Positions 9,660 to 20,645 of a stretch of DNA of 38,790 nt are shown piece after piece. Below the pieces are notes generated by a model, which searched no databases, had not been told where the DNA came from, and worked only from the letters and a program-made list of their open reading frames with translations. Every line of letters starts with the position of its first letter. Within the stretch, counting starts at the first letter, position 1. Made by a program: the position numbers and the translations under genes. This stretch comes from Chara braunii (taxonomy: Eukaryota > Streptophyta > Charophyceae > Charales > Characeae). Location: NCBI GenBank assembly GCA_003427395.1, contig BFEA01000187.1:225774-264563 (forward strand), in the 5' to 3' direction.

Positions 9660-9772
9660 CTGATTGAATCAATCGATTCCATTGGTTCTTGATTTGGAAA
9701 TCAAGATCCAATCGAATCGATTGATTCGATTAGATAATAGACCATAATCCGACAATGTTTTTTTTTCCGGTA
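9150..9772 (+). repeat. Composite repeat unit 5 (short purine tract)
   Basis: Purine tract 9153-9304, conserved block 9305-9430, (CAAT)n 9476-9532, a shortened hairpin core 9530-9609, (GATT)n, second hairpin block, and the boundary TTTCCGGTA at 9772. At 623 bp it is about half of unit 4. The loss is almost all in the purine tract and the hairpin centre. Confidence 0.75.
9530..9609. repeat. Hairpin core, copy 5 (deleted centre)
   Basis: The outer arms AAAAGACAAAAAGTTATGCA and GGATAACTTTTTGTC still pair, but the inner stem with GATCTTGATT is gone. This is what hairpin-stimulated deletion of a palindrome centre would leave. Confidence 0.7.
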
Positions 9773-10263
9773 TGAGGAAGAGGAAAGGGCCGACGAGGAG
9801 GAGGAGGAGGAGGAGGAGGAGGAGGAGGAGGAGGAGGAGGAAGGAGGAGGAGGATAAGGAGGAGGAGGAGGTAGAGGAGGAGGAAGGATGACGACGAGGA
9901 GGAGGAGGATGAAGAAGAAGATGAGGAATTGGAGGAAGAGGAGGAGGAAGAGGAAGAGAAAGAGGAGGAGGAGGAGGAAGACCAAGAAGAGGGGGAGGAG
10001 AAGGAGGAGGAGGAGGAAAAAGAAGAGGAGGGGGAGGAGGATGAAGAAGAAGATGCGAAATAGGAGGAAGAGGAGGAGGAGGAGGAGGAGGAGAAAAATG
10101 TATACCAATTTATCAATCAATCAATCAATAATCAATCAATCAATCAATCAATCAATCAGTCAATCAATCAATCAATCAACCAACCAACCAATCTGCCAAT
10201 CATTCAACCAATCAATCAATCAATCAATCAACCAACAAATTTGCCAATCATTCTACCAATCAA
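9773..10263 (+). repeat. Partial composite unit 6 and terminal (CAAT)n
   Basis: A purine tract (9773-10097) runs straight into degenerate (CAAT)n with CAAC and TGCCAATC variants (10108-10263). The conserved block and hairpin core are missing. This is the right edge of the array. Confidence 0.7.
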
Positions 10264-10374
10264 TCAATCTAGCATTTAATCAGCGAAGCAAACAACCAAC
10301 CCATCTTCTCTCTGTATTCTCAATCTTTGCAGGTCATAGCTGTTCGTTTCACGACGAATGTTGATAGAACTGAC

Positions 10375-10650
10375 ATTTCATTAAAACTGACATTTTTTTC
10401 TAAATTCACGAAAGTGGACTTGGTCAAAATTTCATTGCTCATTGGGTGAGGAAGTGGTTATCTCACTTTGTCCATCTGATGTACCTCAACGTAAAGTGTC
10501 GTTAACATACATCCGATGGTCAGATCATCAGGAGTCGCCACGACAGCCGATGATCTGATCATCCGACGTCATGGGGACAAAAAAACACTAAAAAATGTTG
10601 TTTTTTTGTACGCTCAATTTCGTGAATTTAGAAAAAAATATTAGTTATAG
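10375..10650. mobile_element. Foldback (MITE-like) element, about 275 bp
   Basis: The left arm contains TTTTTTTCTAAATTCACGAA and the right arm its near-perfect reverse complement TTTCGTGAATTTAGAAAAAA. Nearer the centre GATGGTCAGATCATC faces GATGATCTGATCATC, again an inverted pair. The left arm is related to 6899-6984. No protein is encoded, so it is a non-autonomous candidate. Exact ends and a target duplication could not be fixed. Confidence 0.6.
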
Positions 10651-10668
10651 CGCTTCATACATCGAAGT

Positions 10669-10670
<2 letters not shown>

Positions 10671-10754
<84 letters not shown>
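10671..10754. repeat. (GA)n microsatellite
   Basis: An uninterrupted GA dinucleotide run of 84 bp directly upstream of the hAT relic. Length is subject to assembly error. Confidence 0.95.
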
Positions 10755-10757
<3 letters not shown>

Positions 10758-10867
10758 ATGTCGCTGCGTGACTCGCGACGGAGATTCACCCAACTCCAGG
10801 ACGGAGACGCGCTCTTTTAGGAGGCTGATGAGGCTCGACAACTCTTGTTGAAAAGCAAACACGCTGT

Positions 10868-13800
10868 GTGGGAATGGGTGCGTTAAGGGCAGGAGGTGGG
10901 AGTGCAGAGAAGGGGCAATACAAGCTCCGTTGCACGTTGTGCAACAGTGTTTTCCTCAGTGGGCGGAGAAAGGCGATTGAGCAGTTCACCCGCCCATCTG
11001 CGCATTGCAGATTCCGTATAGGAGAGATCTTGTACAAGTTGATGAGGGACGGGGTCACCATCACTGACCCTGTGGGGAGGGCAATGGCAACTAGGCATCT
11101 CTAGGTCCACGAGGAGGAGTTGGAGATGGAGGACATGCAGAGAGCCGAGGAGGCAGCTGCCACAACGACAGGTATGTTGAGGCAGGACGATAGGGTTGGT
11201 GGTCGTGAATGACAGTCATCTGCCCAAGGGCCGCAAACTGTTACGATGGATGAGGGAGGGGTCGATGGTGGGCTCATGGACGACAAGCTGTCTATCCCCA
11301 AAGAGAGGGTCCACGTCCTTGAGGCGCAAGGGGGGTCGACTCAGGTGAAGAACGTTGTACAACAACCTTCAAGGCGAAAAGCCGACTTGTCATGACTCAG
11401 GACAAAGTGCACATGTGCACCGTCAGGTGTTGTTGTGGCCCACGATCGTCTCACGCTGTAGACAAGGTTGGATAGTCACGGTTGGGCAAAGGGAGGTCTG
11501 CGGCAGCAGTATGAGAGGTTGTGGGACAGAGCCTTGTATAGGGGTGGGGTGCCATTCACATTCATACAGCTCGAGAATACGCAAGAGTTGCATGACTTCA
11601 TGGTATCATTGACAAGGGTCACGATTAGGCGGACTTTGGTCCTCCCCTCATACACTGACATGCGCACCCGCCTCCTCAATGACATTTATCACGAGATAGC
11701 TCGATGACATTTATCACGAGATAGCAGAGAGGTTCGCTCCGAAGAAGGCGAAGTGGAAGATGACGGGGTGCACGGTGATGACGGATGGAGCAACGACTTG
11801 GTCATACAAGCCTATCGTCAACTTCATTGCAGCAGGCCAGGACGAACCCGTGTTGATCACCACCATTGACATGTCGAAGAGGGATAAAACTGGAGTGGCA
11901 CTGGCAGAGTTGTGGGAGGAGGTCATCTGCGATATGAACGTTAAGCATGTCATTAACAATGCTTATTGCATGAACAACGCTTATGCAAACAAGGTGGCTG
12001 CACAACGGTTGCAAGACCATCCGGACAGAGACATATCCCGGATCCCTTGGTTCCCCTGTGCAGCCCATTGCTTGAGTCTCCTCCTGCGCGACATCACACG
12101 TTTCTCGTGAGTGAGCCCGATCTTGAAGAACACGTACAAGGTTGCGATGTTCTTCAAGAACATTCACAAGGCTCTCTCGTATCATCGGTCCTTCAGGGAG
12201 TAGGGGTAGCTGGAGCTGATCCGGCCATGTGATACACGGTTTGGGTCAGCATATCAGATGGTGGAGCGACTCACCGATTAGGCGAGGATATTGCGGATGG
12301 TCGTGGACAATGTGAGATGGCGGAGCACCCTCTGGAGGGGGAAGGCAGGGCAGGATGAGCACCCTGTTCAACAACTTGTGTTGTTGGCGTCATTTTGGGA
12401 TAGTGCACATTGTGTGCAGGACGTCATGAGGCCAGCTTATAGCCTGTTACGTTCCATGGACACAGACAGTTCCTCCCCCACCACCCTTTGGGTGTTTATT
12501 AAGAGTATCGCAGAGCGTGTGCAGGACATGGGCCTACTAGAGGCAGACGAGACTGAGATTATGGAGAGGGTTGACTACCGTTGCGGCATGATGCGCCAGC
12601 CGGCGCATGCGTTCGCATAGTACCTTATTGACCCGCGATGGAGTGATGTGAGTCTCCTCGTTGACACTGATAGCGCATTGGTGCAGAGCGCACTGCACCA
12701 TTTGACAACATAAGCGGACGGTGGAGCGGGGTCAAAGGAGCATACTACGATGTGGTATGACTTGTACTTGTTCTACCATGATGATCCCCACGAGGACCCT
12801 AGGCCCAAATGGTGGACAAACCTCGTCGTGATCGCACAGGCGAAGCACGGGTTGCACCCTGCCTGGTGGTGGTACTTGCATGGTGGCGACTTCCCACGGC
12901 TGCAAGAAGTCGCCATCAAGGTGCTTGCCATGTGGTCCACTGCCTCTCCATGTGAGAGGAATTGGGCCATGCATGACTTCATCCACGCGAAGAGGCACAA
13001 TACATTCTCGAGTGATAGTCTATGGAAGCTCATGTTCATTCATTGAAACAAGCAACTTCTGCGAGCATGGTCGACTACCCGGAAGGGGTATGTGGATGTT
13101 TCGGTAGATATGGTGGAGGAGCCGCCAGAGCCAGCGGTAGGCGATATTTCAGAGGAGGTGTACGCCGAGGGCATGACGATTCTGGAGGAGGTGGAGACTG
13201 ACATGCGCACCCGGCGCAAGGAAGGGGGCAATCATGCCAGTGTGCGCCTGTTGCAGGCGCAAGATGATTACGATGTGGAGGACGAGGATGCCATTTGTGA
13301 GGCGGATGATGTGTGGGCAGGGAAGGACATGATTGAGGAGATTGCAGCCGCGGGGAAGGGGAAGGAGAAGGTGCACGATGACCCACAGTGGGGGGGCCTT
13401 GATGTTGTGGAGGACCTCGACGGGTTCCTGCATGGCTCCAGAGACACCCTTCATATCATGAAGGACATTGAGGAGTGTCGCAGGCCGGAGGGGGGGAGCA
13501 GACAGGTTGATGAGGGTTATCATGTGGACACAGACTTTCATTCTATTGCCTTTGACGGCGAGGCAGGCTCCAGTGCCGCAACCATGGACGTAGGGTCGAC
13601 ACGCACGCCTCAGATGTCAGTACCCCCCCCCCCTCCAACACTCCGTTGTTTGGCATGCCAGATGGACCGATCCAGAGACTGTAGCAGAGGAGCTATATCC
13701 CGATGTTGGGGAGGAGGTGTGTCCCGGTGTTGACGACCAGGAGGCAGCTCCCGATATGGAGGTGCAGGAGGAGGCTGTCATGACCCATTAGCAGTCGTGT

Positions 13801-14010
13801 CTCATTGCAGGGGAGATGGGGACATGTCACACCAAACATGCTTCCCCTGCACCCACCATCTCGGAGATGACACCTGTTGTTGGGGAGGGCGTGAGAGGAC
13901 GTGAGCCCGATCAATCGTGCGATATGAAGATAGGTACAAACATGACTGCCGCACGGCGCACACGCACGGTCTACAACAGGGCGAGATGTTATAGCCTAGT
14001 TGGGCAGTGA
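10868..14010 (+). pseudogene. hAT-superfamily transposase, decayed (BED finger, DUF659, hATC)
   Basis: The N-terminus has a BED-like zinc finger (YKLRCTLCNSVF with CxxC, then a downstream H/C pair). From 11760 the DUF659 region reads TGCTVMTDGATTWSYKPIVN, LAELWEEVI and PWFPCAAHCLSLLLRDI. The C-terminal hAT dimerisation part (12750-13046) contains WWWYLHGGDFPRLQEVAIKV and SPCERNWAMHDFIHAKRHN. An acidic, low-complexity tail continues to about 14010. A 25-bp tandem duplication (units 11680-11704 and 11705-11725+) shifts the frame from phase 2 to phase 0. In-frame stops lie at 11102-11104, 12108-12110 and others. The protein cuts and joins transposon DNA in the family; this copy cannot make it. 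Terminal repeats were not identified. Confidence 0.88.
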
Positions 14011-14921
14011 CCCAAAGACAGAGAGAGGTGCAAACTTCAGTACAACCCCCTGCCATAGTCGAGCACGTCTCTCCCGCATCGATAGGTTCCCTCCCACATT
14101 TGCGAGCATCGGGCACAGAGAGCATTGACAACAATGATAGGAGGGAACCTTGCTGCTGCGGCGTCTTCCGGCATGCTTCGACCCACGTCATTCATGCTGG
14201 CCGAACCCTGGTTTGGGATATTCTCAAAGCCGAATGTCCCGAGCTGTTGGCTAGTGTTGCCGTTATTTGTCGGCCCATTGTCCACCATTGCGGGTGCCGT
14301 GGCTGGAAGGGGGATCTTTGGCCACTGTGATGGGTGACAGTCCGAATCTTGAGGTATACACTGCTGCTGCAAACGGGGCTGGGGAGGTTGCAGCAGCGCC
14401 TTTCGGAGTGCTTCACACATCATTTGGGAGGCCTTTAAAAGCTCAGAAGTGAGTCTTGGGCTACCCCCCTCCGCTGTAAGTAAGCTTTTCAATCCGTTGG
14501 TGACTCGGGTCAGATGGTCAAAATGCAGGAGCTTGCACCTCGCCTGCTGCTGACTATCCCTGCCAACCTATTCCAGCGTACCTGTGGTCTTCACAAGGGA
14601 CTACTGGAGTGTCGGGTTCACAGACTGTGGCAGCTGACATTCGAACCGAGGCTCATTTTGAACTGCCATCTGTCGTTGCTCAGAGACTACCTGTTGTCTT
14701 CTGAGTGGGAGGAGCGTATGCACATGTGGTGAAGATACCGGGGAATGTGATTGGGTGGAGTTGTCATGTGGAACAGCTGTGAGCCCGTTATGAGGGCGCT
14801 ACCTGTTTCTTCGGCTTGACCCGCGCCAGGAAGCCGCATGGCAGGTTGGACTTCGGGGTGTGCAGTCAGTAACACCCGATGTTTTAGCTGGGACTCGTGG
14901 AGAGCAATATTTTTTTGTTGC
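14011..14921 (-). other. Boundary zone between hAT relic and LINE ORF1 relic
   Basis: Minus-strand frames from 14492 downward (for example LTSELLKASQMMCEALRKAL) look like an extension of the ORF1-like protein's hydrophilic tail, but no family motif is present. The switch from plus-strand hAT coding to minus-strand sequence lies somewhere around 14010-14190. 14865-14930 and 15001-15066 are diverged direct repeats. Confidence 0.35.
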
Positions 14922-15995
14922 TCAGTGACACTTTGCTGACCCCCGGTTGTTTGCAGAGCATTTACGGGGGCCCCATCTATTGCCTGCCTCTGATCCCCTG
15001 GAGTAAGCATCACCCGATGTCCGAGTTGGGACCCATCTTGAGCGGTTATCTTCTGTTGCTCGGAGTCGCTCCGTCGGGGGGGGATGTGGTTGAGTTCGGT
15101 CCTCCTGTGGTACAGTTTGCAGAGTTGTTATGAGGGTCTCATCTATTGCCTCCCCCTGTCCCCCATCATGTCCCTCCGCAACTGGTTGTTGCATTTCTGC
15201 TTCTGGGACTGTTGATGGTCTGTTAGCTCTCATCTTCTTCTTGGGGTCCCTGCTATCAGGTGTGGGCGTTGTTGGGTGGGGCAGTGTCGCAGGTTCGTGC
15301 ACCCCACCACCAAGTAACGCCATAGAGTTATTTTTTACATGTCCGACGTGATTGTTTTTTTCGTTGGCAGTTGTGACTTCCCCCTCTATAAAGGAGGATA
15401 TGTCTACCAACGAGGAACCAGGGAGAAGAGATCCAACACTGCCATTAGTTTGCTGAAGTTGTGAGGAAACAACTTCTTTCACAGTTTCCTTGTCCCGTAG
15501 ATTTGGGTGCCTGTTGCCTTTCCCAGGGCCCTGCTTCAACAGTTGGTGAATGAAGTTTTCCTCTTCGTGTTGTGCGTCTTTTGCTATTGCAACACCCTGT
15601 TGTTTCGTTTGTGGGTTGCAACGTCGCCGGTGGAGGGAGAGGTGACTTTCCTGCTCCAACTCCTCCTCCTGGAGCTGGTGGTTATGGTTAACTGGGGCAG
15701 GTGTTGCGTGTTGCGGCACCAACCATTGTGTGCCCCGGTTTACCGCTGGTGGTTTTAGGCGCTTATTGCCTTTCCCAAGGCCCTGCTGCAGCAGTTGGTG
15801 AATAAAGTTTTCCTCTTCGTGTTGAGTATCTTCTGCCATTGCAACGCCCTGCAGTGTCGCCCGTGGAGGGAGAGGTCACTTTCCTGCTCCACCTCCTCCT
15901 CCTGCGGCTGGTGGTTGTGGTTAACTGGGGCAGGTGTTGCGTGTTGCGGCACCAACCGTCATGTGCCCCAGTTTACCGTTGGTGGTTCATGCACT
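14922..15995 (-). pseudogene. LINE ORF1-like hydrophilic tail with internal tandem duplication
   Basis: The minus-strand frames encode a Gln/Glu/Pro/Asn-rich protein with two copies of a segment reading HEEENFIHQLL(Q/K)QG and VPQHATPAPVNHNHQ. In DNA the copies are about 15511-15758 and 15768-15995, a tandem duplication of roughly 250 bp. The upstream copy is frameshifted relative to the other. The region follows the zinc-knuckle part of the same decayed ORF1. I see no catalytic motif; function beyond a disordered linker cannot be given. Confidence 0.55.
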
Positions 15996-16054
15996 CTTCT
16001 GGCCGAGGTCTTAGGATTTTTGGAGGGCCGATCTGTGCCCCTCGAGAATCATGT

Positions 16055-16588
16055 TCATGGTTTGCCCGTCTCCCCCTGCACAAAAACCCATCCCTCTAAC
16101 GTGTTGTCTAAAGGCAGCCACGTTCGTTCTTCTGTCGGGTGTGGGGTAATCACTCCTTTTATCATTTTTTTCCTAGACTCAGGGCAGGAGGGATCGGTGC
16201 AGAGGTGGCCCTTGTCTTTGCAGGCATAACACCAACGTGAAGGATCCTGGGTATGGCTAACTGGGATGGAGATAACTTGACCCCCGTATATATAATCCCA
16301 AGAATCCGCAATGGGGAAGGCATTTACTGGATCCCATTGAGCCGCCACCAATAAATTGCCATCCCCCTTTGCCAGAAAAGAGGGGAGGTCGTTAACAAAG
16401 CCTTTCATTGGGGTCGGTGTTTGTAGATCCTTAATGATTGCTCCCCGGACAGCCAACAGTGCAAACCGAAACTCAACCCAAAAGTTGCTTTGCATAATCT
16501 GTTTTTTGCGATCGTCCGCCGTAAGGGGCTCTGTCGGCTTCCACTTCTCCACCGCCACAGACTGGCCCTTGAACTTCAGGTTTTTCAT
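16055..16588 (-). pseudogene. LINE ORF1-like protein, C-terminal half with zinc knuckle
   Basis: Starting MKNLKFKGQSVAVEKWKP, this contains an FWVEFRFALLAV segment typical of the nucleic-acid-binding (DUF4283-like) domain of plant LINE ORF1. A knuckle CYACKDKGHLCTDPSC follows. Its spacing is C-x2-C-x4-H-x6-C, not the usual C-x2-C-x4-H-x4-C. The start ATG overlaps the stop of the preceding frame as ATGA (16588-16585), and the two halves together read as one domain. A one-step frame change therefore separates them. In the family the protein binds element RNA. This is a relic, or a coupled frame if functional; decay is more likely given the broken tail. Confidence 0.65.
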
Positions 16589-17238
16589 TTGAGTAGACGA
16601 GCATGGTCGCCAAGATAGAGGGAGATAACAGTGACCATGCTCACTCCCGCTGACTCAATAACAAAATGATCATCAACGTCCCTCGCAGAGAATTTAAAAG
16701 ACCCCAGGAGCCACTTGATCCATTGAAGCTTGTCGTTCATTGCTATGGTATCCGAGTCCCTGTGAAAGTGAAATTGTACAGCGTGGGTGGAATAGATGGT
16801 GTTTCTCTTAGCCACTGCCTGTACCGATAATCTATAGAGGGGTCGTATAAATCCCCTGCTTTCTTGATGTGTCTTATCCGGTTTCACAAAGAGTTTTTGG
16901 ATAAAGTGGCTCCTTGTGGGGTGAATTAGGTCGAATGGAAGCAAGTCAGTGGTCGTTTGTTGAAGTGGCGGTGCCAGGAGAGAGATAAGCGATGGGCGAG
17001 CCGTGTGCATAGCCTGTCCTGGAGGGAGCACTGTCTCAACCCTTGTGCTCTTAAGTTTGGTCGCCCAAGTCATAGATCCGGTCATTGGTTGACCATGACC
17101 AGGGGTTGAAGGCGTTGTTGAATGGGTGGTCGTGTGGGCACTGGGGGGTGACGGCAGGGTCCCCTTCCCCCACCCGTACGACCCTGCGTGGCCGTTTCGA
17201 TTGGATGGGCATGCCGTGCTATCGGCCTCCAATGGCAA
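16585..17238 (-). pseudogene. LINE ORF1-like protein, N-terminal half
   Basis: A 217-residue open frame begins MPLEADSTACPSNRNGHAGS. It is rich in Ser/Thr/Pro for the first 100 residues, then shows a more ordered stretch KLQWIKWLLGSFKFSARDVD and FVIESAGVSMVTVISLYLGD, the first half of a DUF4283-like fold. It ends at 16585 and continues in the next frame at 16588. No ORF2 follows in the expected direction: the sequence below 14190 is the hAT relic on the opposite strand, so the LINE is incomplete or was interrupted. Confidence 0.6.
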
Positions 17239-17244
17239 AGGCGT

Positions 17245-18640
17245 TCATGAATCCCCCGACGTTCATGACGAGGTGTGACAACAGACCCGGGTGACGATTA
17301 GGACCACCCACGGGTTTTATGGAACGGTAACCCCCGCCCTTGTGCACCTCTTTTTCCCATTCTTGACAGGTGCACGTATTTCCATCCCAATCGCTCCTCA
17401 ATTCCTTTATAACCCTCTGAGCTATCGTTATTTTGCTTGTGCCTCAGGAGTGCACACGTGGCATCGTCAACCGTTTTCCAATGGTATCCCTAAAAAAACA
17501 TATCGTTCTTCAAACAGTCGTTAAGAGTGTGCTTGGATACCAAATCCCTGAGAGCAGTTCGGTCAACGAACTCTAAAAACGTTGTCACATACCATCAGAT
17601 GTTAAGCATGTATCTGGGTTCCACACCCCTTGGAGCGGATTCATCCACCGCTTTTCGAGGGTGAGAGGGATCGAGGCGATTTTTACTAATAGGTGCTGCT
17701 ATATCCGCCTAGGATAAGGGAAGGGAAGGGGGGAAGGGGGAGGGAGGAATGTATATGAGGTGGGGATACGGAGGGGGTGGCGGGTGGCAACAGGATGAGC
17801 TCACATCCTTCGGAGGACAGGGGAATCCCCGTTGTTGAGTCTCCTCTCCACCACTGGGCATGCCTCATGCGCCTTGTGTCGTCGTTGCCTGTGATGGTGA
17901 CCTTGTTAGTGTCGATGTGTCTGTTGTCATTCTCTACTTTCCCATCGTTTCCGCATCAACTCCTTTTACTTTCGCGCTCCAGCCGTTCTTTTCTCGTCGT
18001 TCGTACTTCTTCAACCAGCACACTTTCCTCACCCGTCTATCCCTGCCATCTTCCACGTAGTGCCTCCAGCGCTATTCCACATGTATCCCCTTAGTCAAAC
18101 CTTTCACGCCTCCCGACGTTTCCCGTTTGTCCGTCATCCATCCTCCACCTGTCTTCCTCGGCGGCACCCACCTGATCTCTCTTATCCCCGTCTGTTTGTC
18201 TCAAACTCCCACGTCATTCCCATGTTCACCGCTACACGAAAGATTTCCCCCTTTGACTTTCTGTTTGTTGCCCCCTCTCTTCCATTATACTTTGTCTGAT
18301 CTCCCTTGTCTCCTTGCGGAACATTTTTTTTTTTTTGGGGGGGGGGTGAAGGAATAACCCTTGCATAAGCCCTCTATGTGTATTCAAGTGTGGGATAATG
18401 GTCTGGTCGGAGGAGGTGTTTGCTGTATCATGTCCTCCACCAAACCAAATGTCCACTCACTGGAGATGGCGGATTCCACTTCGGGCAGCTGGTCATGCAG
18501 AGCTTTCCTCTCGTCTGCCGAGAATTCCCGAATATTTACCTGAAAATACACGACGAATCCAATACTCGATGCTCGTCGCGCATGATGTGCCAAATAGTTA
18601 TGAATTAGTCCCAAGTTCCTGCCAAGGACGCTGCTCAATC
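17245..18640. other. Unassigned interval between two retroelements
   Basis: I recognise no gene. The minus-strand open frame 18384-18638 (84 codons) abuts the end of the chromovirus and could be its distal tail, but it has no motif I can name. Around 17700-17750 there is a G-rich patch and at 18325-18348 a T/G homopolymer pair. Confidence 0.5.
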
Positions 18641-18679
18641 ACGATCTCAATGGCGACGAGGAAACAACACGTGGACACA

Positions 18680-19145
18680 TGCATGAGGCCTCATAATGCT
18701 GAATGCGAGGTACATGGATGACCAATTTGCCTGAATAGAAATCGCAGTTTGCTTGCCAATTTTTGTCATAAAAGATGCTCTGGAATCTCACGCTGTGTAG
18801 CGTACAACACTTCTTGATTGACGGTGATGGAGGAGGTGAAGGAGAGTCAAAAGAAAGGGGAGAGAAATCAGACTCGATGTCACAACTAGTGGAGAACGGA
18901 GAAGAGAAGCAAGAGGAAGGAGGCAGAGGTTGTAGGTAGGAGACGTGCCAAACGATTGGAAGAGAAATATGACTTTCGCCAACTTCAGGCGCGATCCGTA
19001 CGGTTTTGACGCCATTCATCCCAAGCTCATTCACATGGAAACAGCCAAAGTACTTGGGAACCAGTTTGCTGCCACAAGCACATTTCCTTACCTGCACTAG
19101 GTTCCCTAATTTATATTGGGTCATGGGCCCAACATTCCCTTTCAA
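18680..19145 (-). pseudogene. Integrase C-terminal (GPY/F-like) domain and chromodomain-like end
   Basis: GNLVQVRKCACGSKLVPKYF, GCFHVNELGMNGVKTVRI and HISLPIVWHVSYLQPL match the gypsy integrase C-terminal pattern (GDLVxVRKxxxxKLxPKYxGPFxVxExxG...HPVFHVSxLKP), with GPF changed to GCF. Further on, RFQSIFYDKNWQ and LVIHVPRIQHYEASCM resemble a chromodomain (LVKWxGxxxxEAxWM) with its aromatic cage Trp residues lost. A chromodomain would place the element in the chromoviruses, which target insertion to marked chromatin. The C-terminal domain is secure; the chromodomain is a weaker call. Confidence 0.7.
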
Positions 19146-19399
19146 GGTCTTGTAGCTCTAGACCTCTCGACCGTGGGCTAATGTCATAATCCTTTGCCTT
19201 TTGTGGGCCAGCCTTGGAAAGGTCTGCTCCATCAGTTTCAAGTACTGCTTCGCCTTGGATTTCAAAGTCTCGCCCTTTAGGTTCAGTGCAGTCCTAAGCG
19301 TCATGCGGGAGACACATAATAGTATTGGTTCGTAACAGGAACGGGGTCAGTCATGTGGACTCATGAGGCGTGGATCGGTGGATAGCAAGGGTTTAATAC

Positions 19400-19880
19400 A
19401 TAATTTCAGGTCACGGACACATGTCATTGGCCGTAATGTCTCGTTTGATACATTTGGTCTACGGATTTGATTACACAACCAACATTTTTCACTAACCCAT
19501 TTGACTGCGACATATGCGGCGTTGTGTGGCGTAAAGTGACTCCTCTACTTGCCATATTTTGTGCAACGTTCCCCAGAATTCATACCCTTTATCTGTTAGT
19601 ATTTCTTTTTGTGTCTAGGTGCGTTCGATCTAAATAGAGTTTAATAGACAACTATTTTCGACACGTTACAATTCTTACAGGAGTACGCCTCTATCCATTT
19701 AAAAAATCGTTCAATGAGGACCAATAATATTATATTTTCCCACCTATTCGATCCATCTCACACAACGATATTTGTTTGACATGCTGCAAGCAATGAACCA
19801 CCTTGGTTTGAAACGATCGCATTAGACGTTTGAATTGGGGTTCGATCAATGTCACATACAATACAACCTTTTAAAATATA
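19400..19880 (-). pseudogene. Ty3/gypsy integrase core relic
   Basis: The pieces are a CDI-(D)-RTPIQTSN segment (remnant of the HHCC finger end CDxCQRxK), MDRIGG with the first catalytic Asp, IILLVLIERFFKWIEAY (family: ILVVVDRFSKWVEAY), LTDKGYEFWGTLHKIW with the second catalytic Asp, and RHTTPHMSQSNGLVKN. In the last, the catalytic Glu of the GLVE motif is replaced by Lys. With the D,D present and the E lost, strand transfer activity is not possible. Frameshifts occur between blocks. Position after RT and before the C-terminal domain is canonical. Confidence 0.8.
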
Positions 19881-20289
19881 TTTTATATCAAATCTAATAT
19901 TAAACCAGTATCACAAATTTTGATGGATGGTGCTCTAAGTGGCACGCACTATAAAATGAGCAGTTGATTCTTCATGGGCATCTTTAGCCCAACCATACCT
20001 CTAAAATGGATGTGGAATAGTCAGCCTCTCTCTTGACTCGTCGACTTTCTTTTTTTCAAATATCCGTTTTTCCACCTATAATCCTCTTGGTCTCTCTATC
20101 ACTCGACGTCGATCATCCTTCATATACCCGTCTAGAGACCGTCTTGATAACATTTTTAGTAACAAGATTTTATTCGTTCATAGTACTTCATACTTTGGAT
20201 CTCCAGTATTTTTCATCGTACTCAGGGCCATCTGTCTGTGCTGCGAGGAAACGCTGTTCAATTTGGAGCGTATCATTCCTACTATAGGG

Positions 20290-20640
20290 GTCGATGGATC
20301 AAAATTGGAGCCGAAATGAGGCCTCCTTTAGAGTTTGAAAAACCTTGTCACACTCTAGGCTCCAAATCAACAGCTACAACTCGTTCAAAAATTTTGATCT
20401 TGGCAGCATGCGATGTTTTATATCTTTTGGATTTTGGTAGGCTTTATCAGTGCGGATGCTCGTTTTTTTCTGTTTTCACTACATGCAAGATGGTGCCACA
20501 CTTCTTGGGGTCCAGTCGGATCATAATCGGTGCCGAAATGAGGGCTCCCTTCAAAGTCCACAAGGCCTTGTCGGTGGAAGTTGTCGCATTCTGGGTCCAA
20601 ATAAACGACCATAACTTTTTCAAATGTTTTTTATTGGTTT
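20290..20640. repeat. Diverged direct repeat, about 220-bp period
   Basis: 20297-20400 and 20515-20632 share GCCGAAATGAGG, a CTC(C)-CTT(T/C)A-A-GT stretch, CC(T)TTGTC and an AACT(C/T)(G/T)TTCAAA end in the same order and spacing. The pair occupies the place where RNase H should be in the chromovirus, so it may be a further small insertion. No coding potential recognised. Confidence 0.55.
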
Positions 20641-20645
20641 AGTGA

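Noticed and set aside
7674-10263. Regularly spaced CAAT/GATT runs resembling a CRISPR array
   Set aside because: These are tetranucleotide microsatellites and palindromes without distinct spacers or cas genes, in a eukaryotic setting.
17700-18300. Plus-strand open frames rich in Ser, Pro and Phe
   Set aside because: Short, overlapping in two frames, no signal or domain pattern, and no conserved start context; treated as chance.
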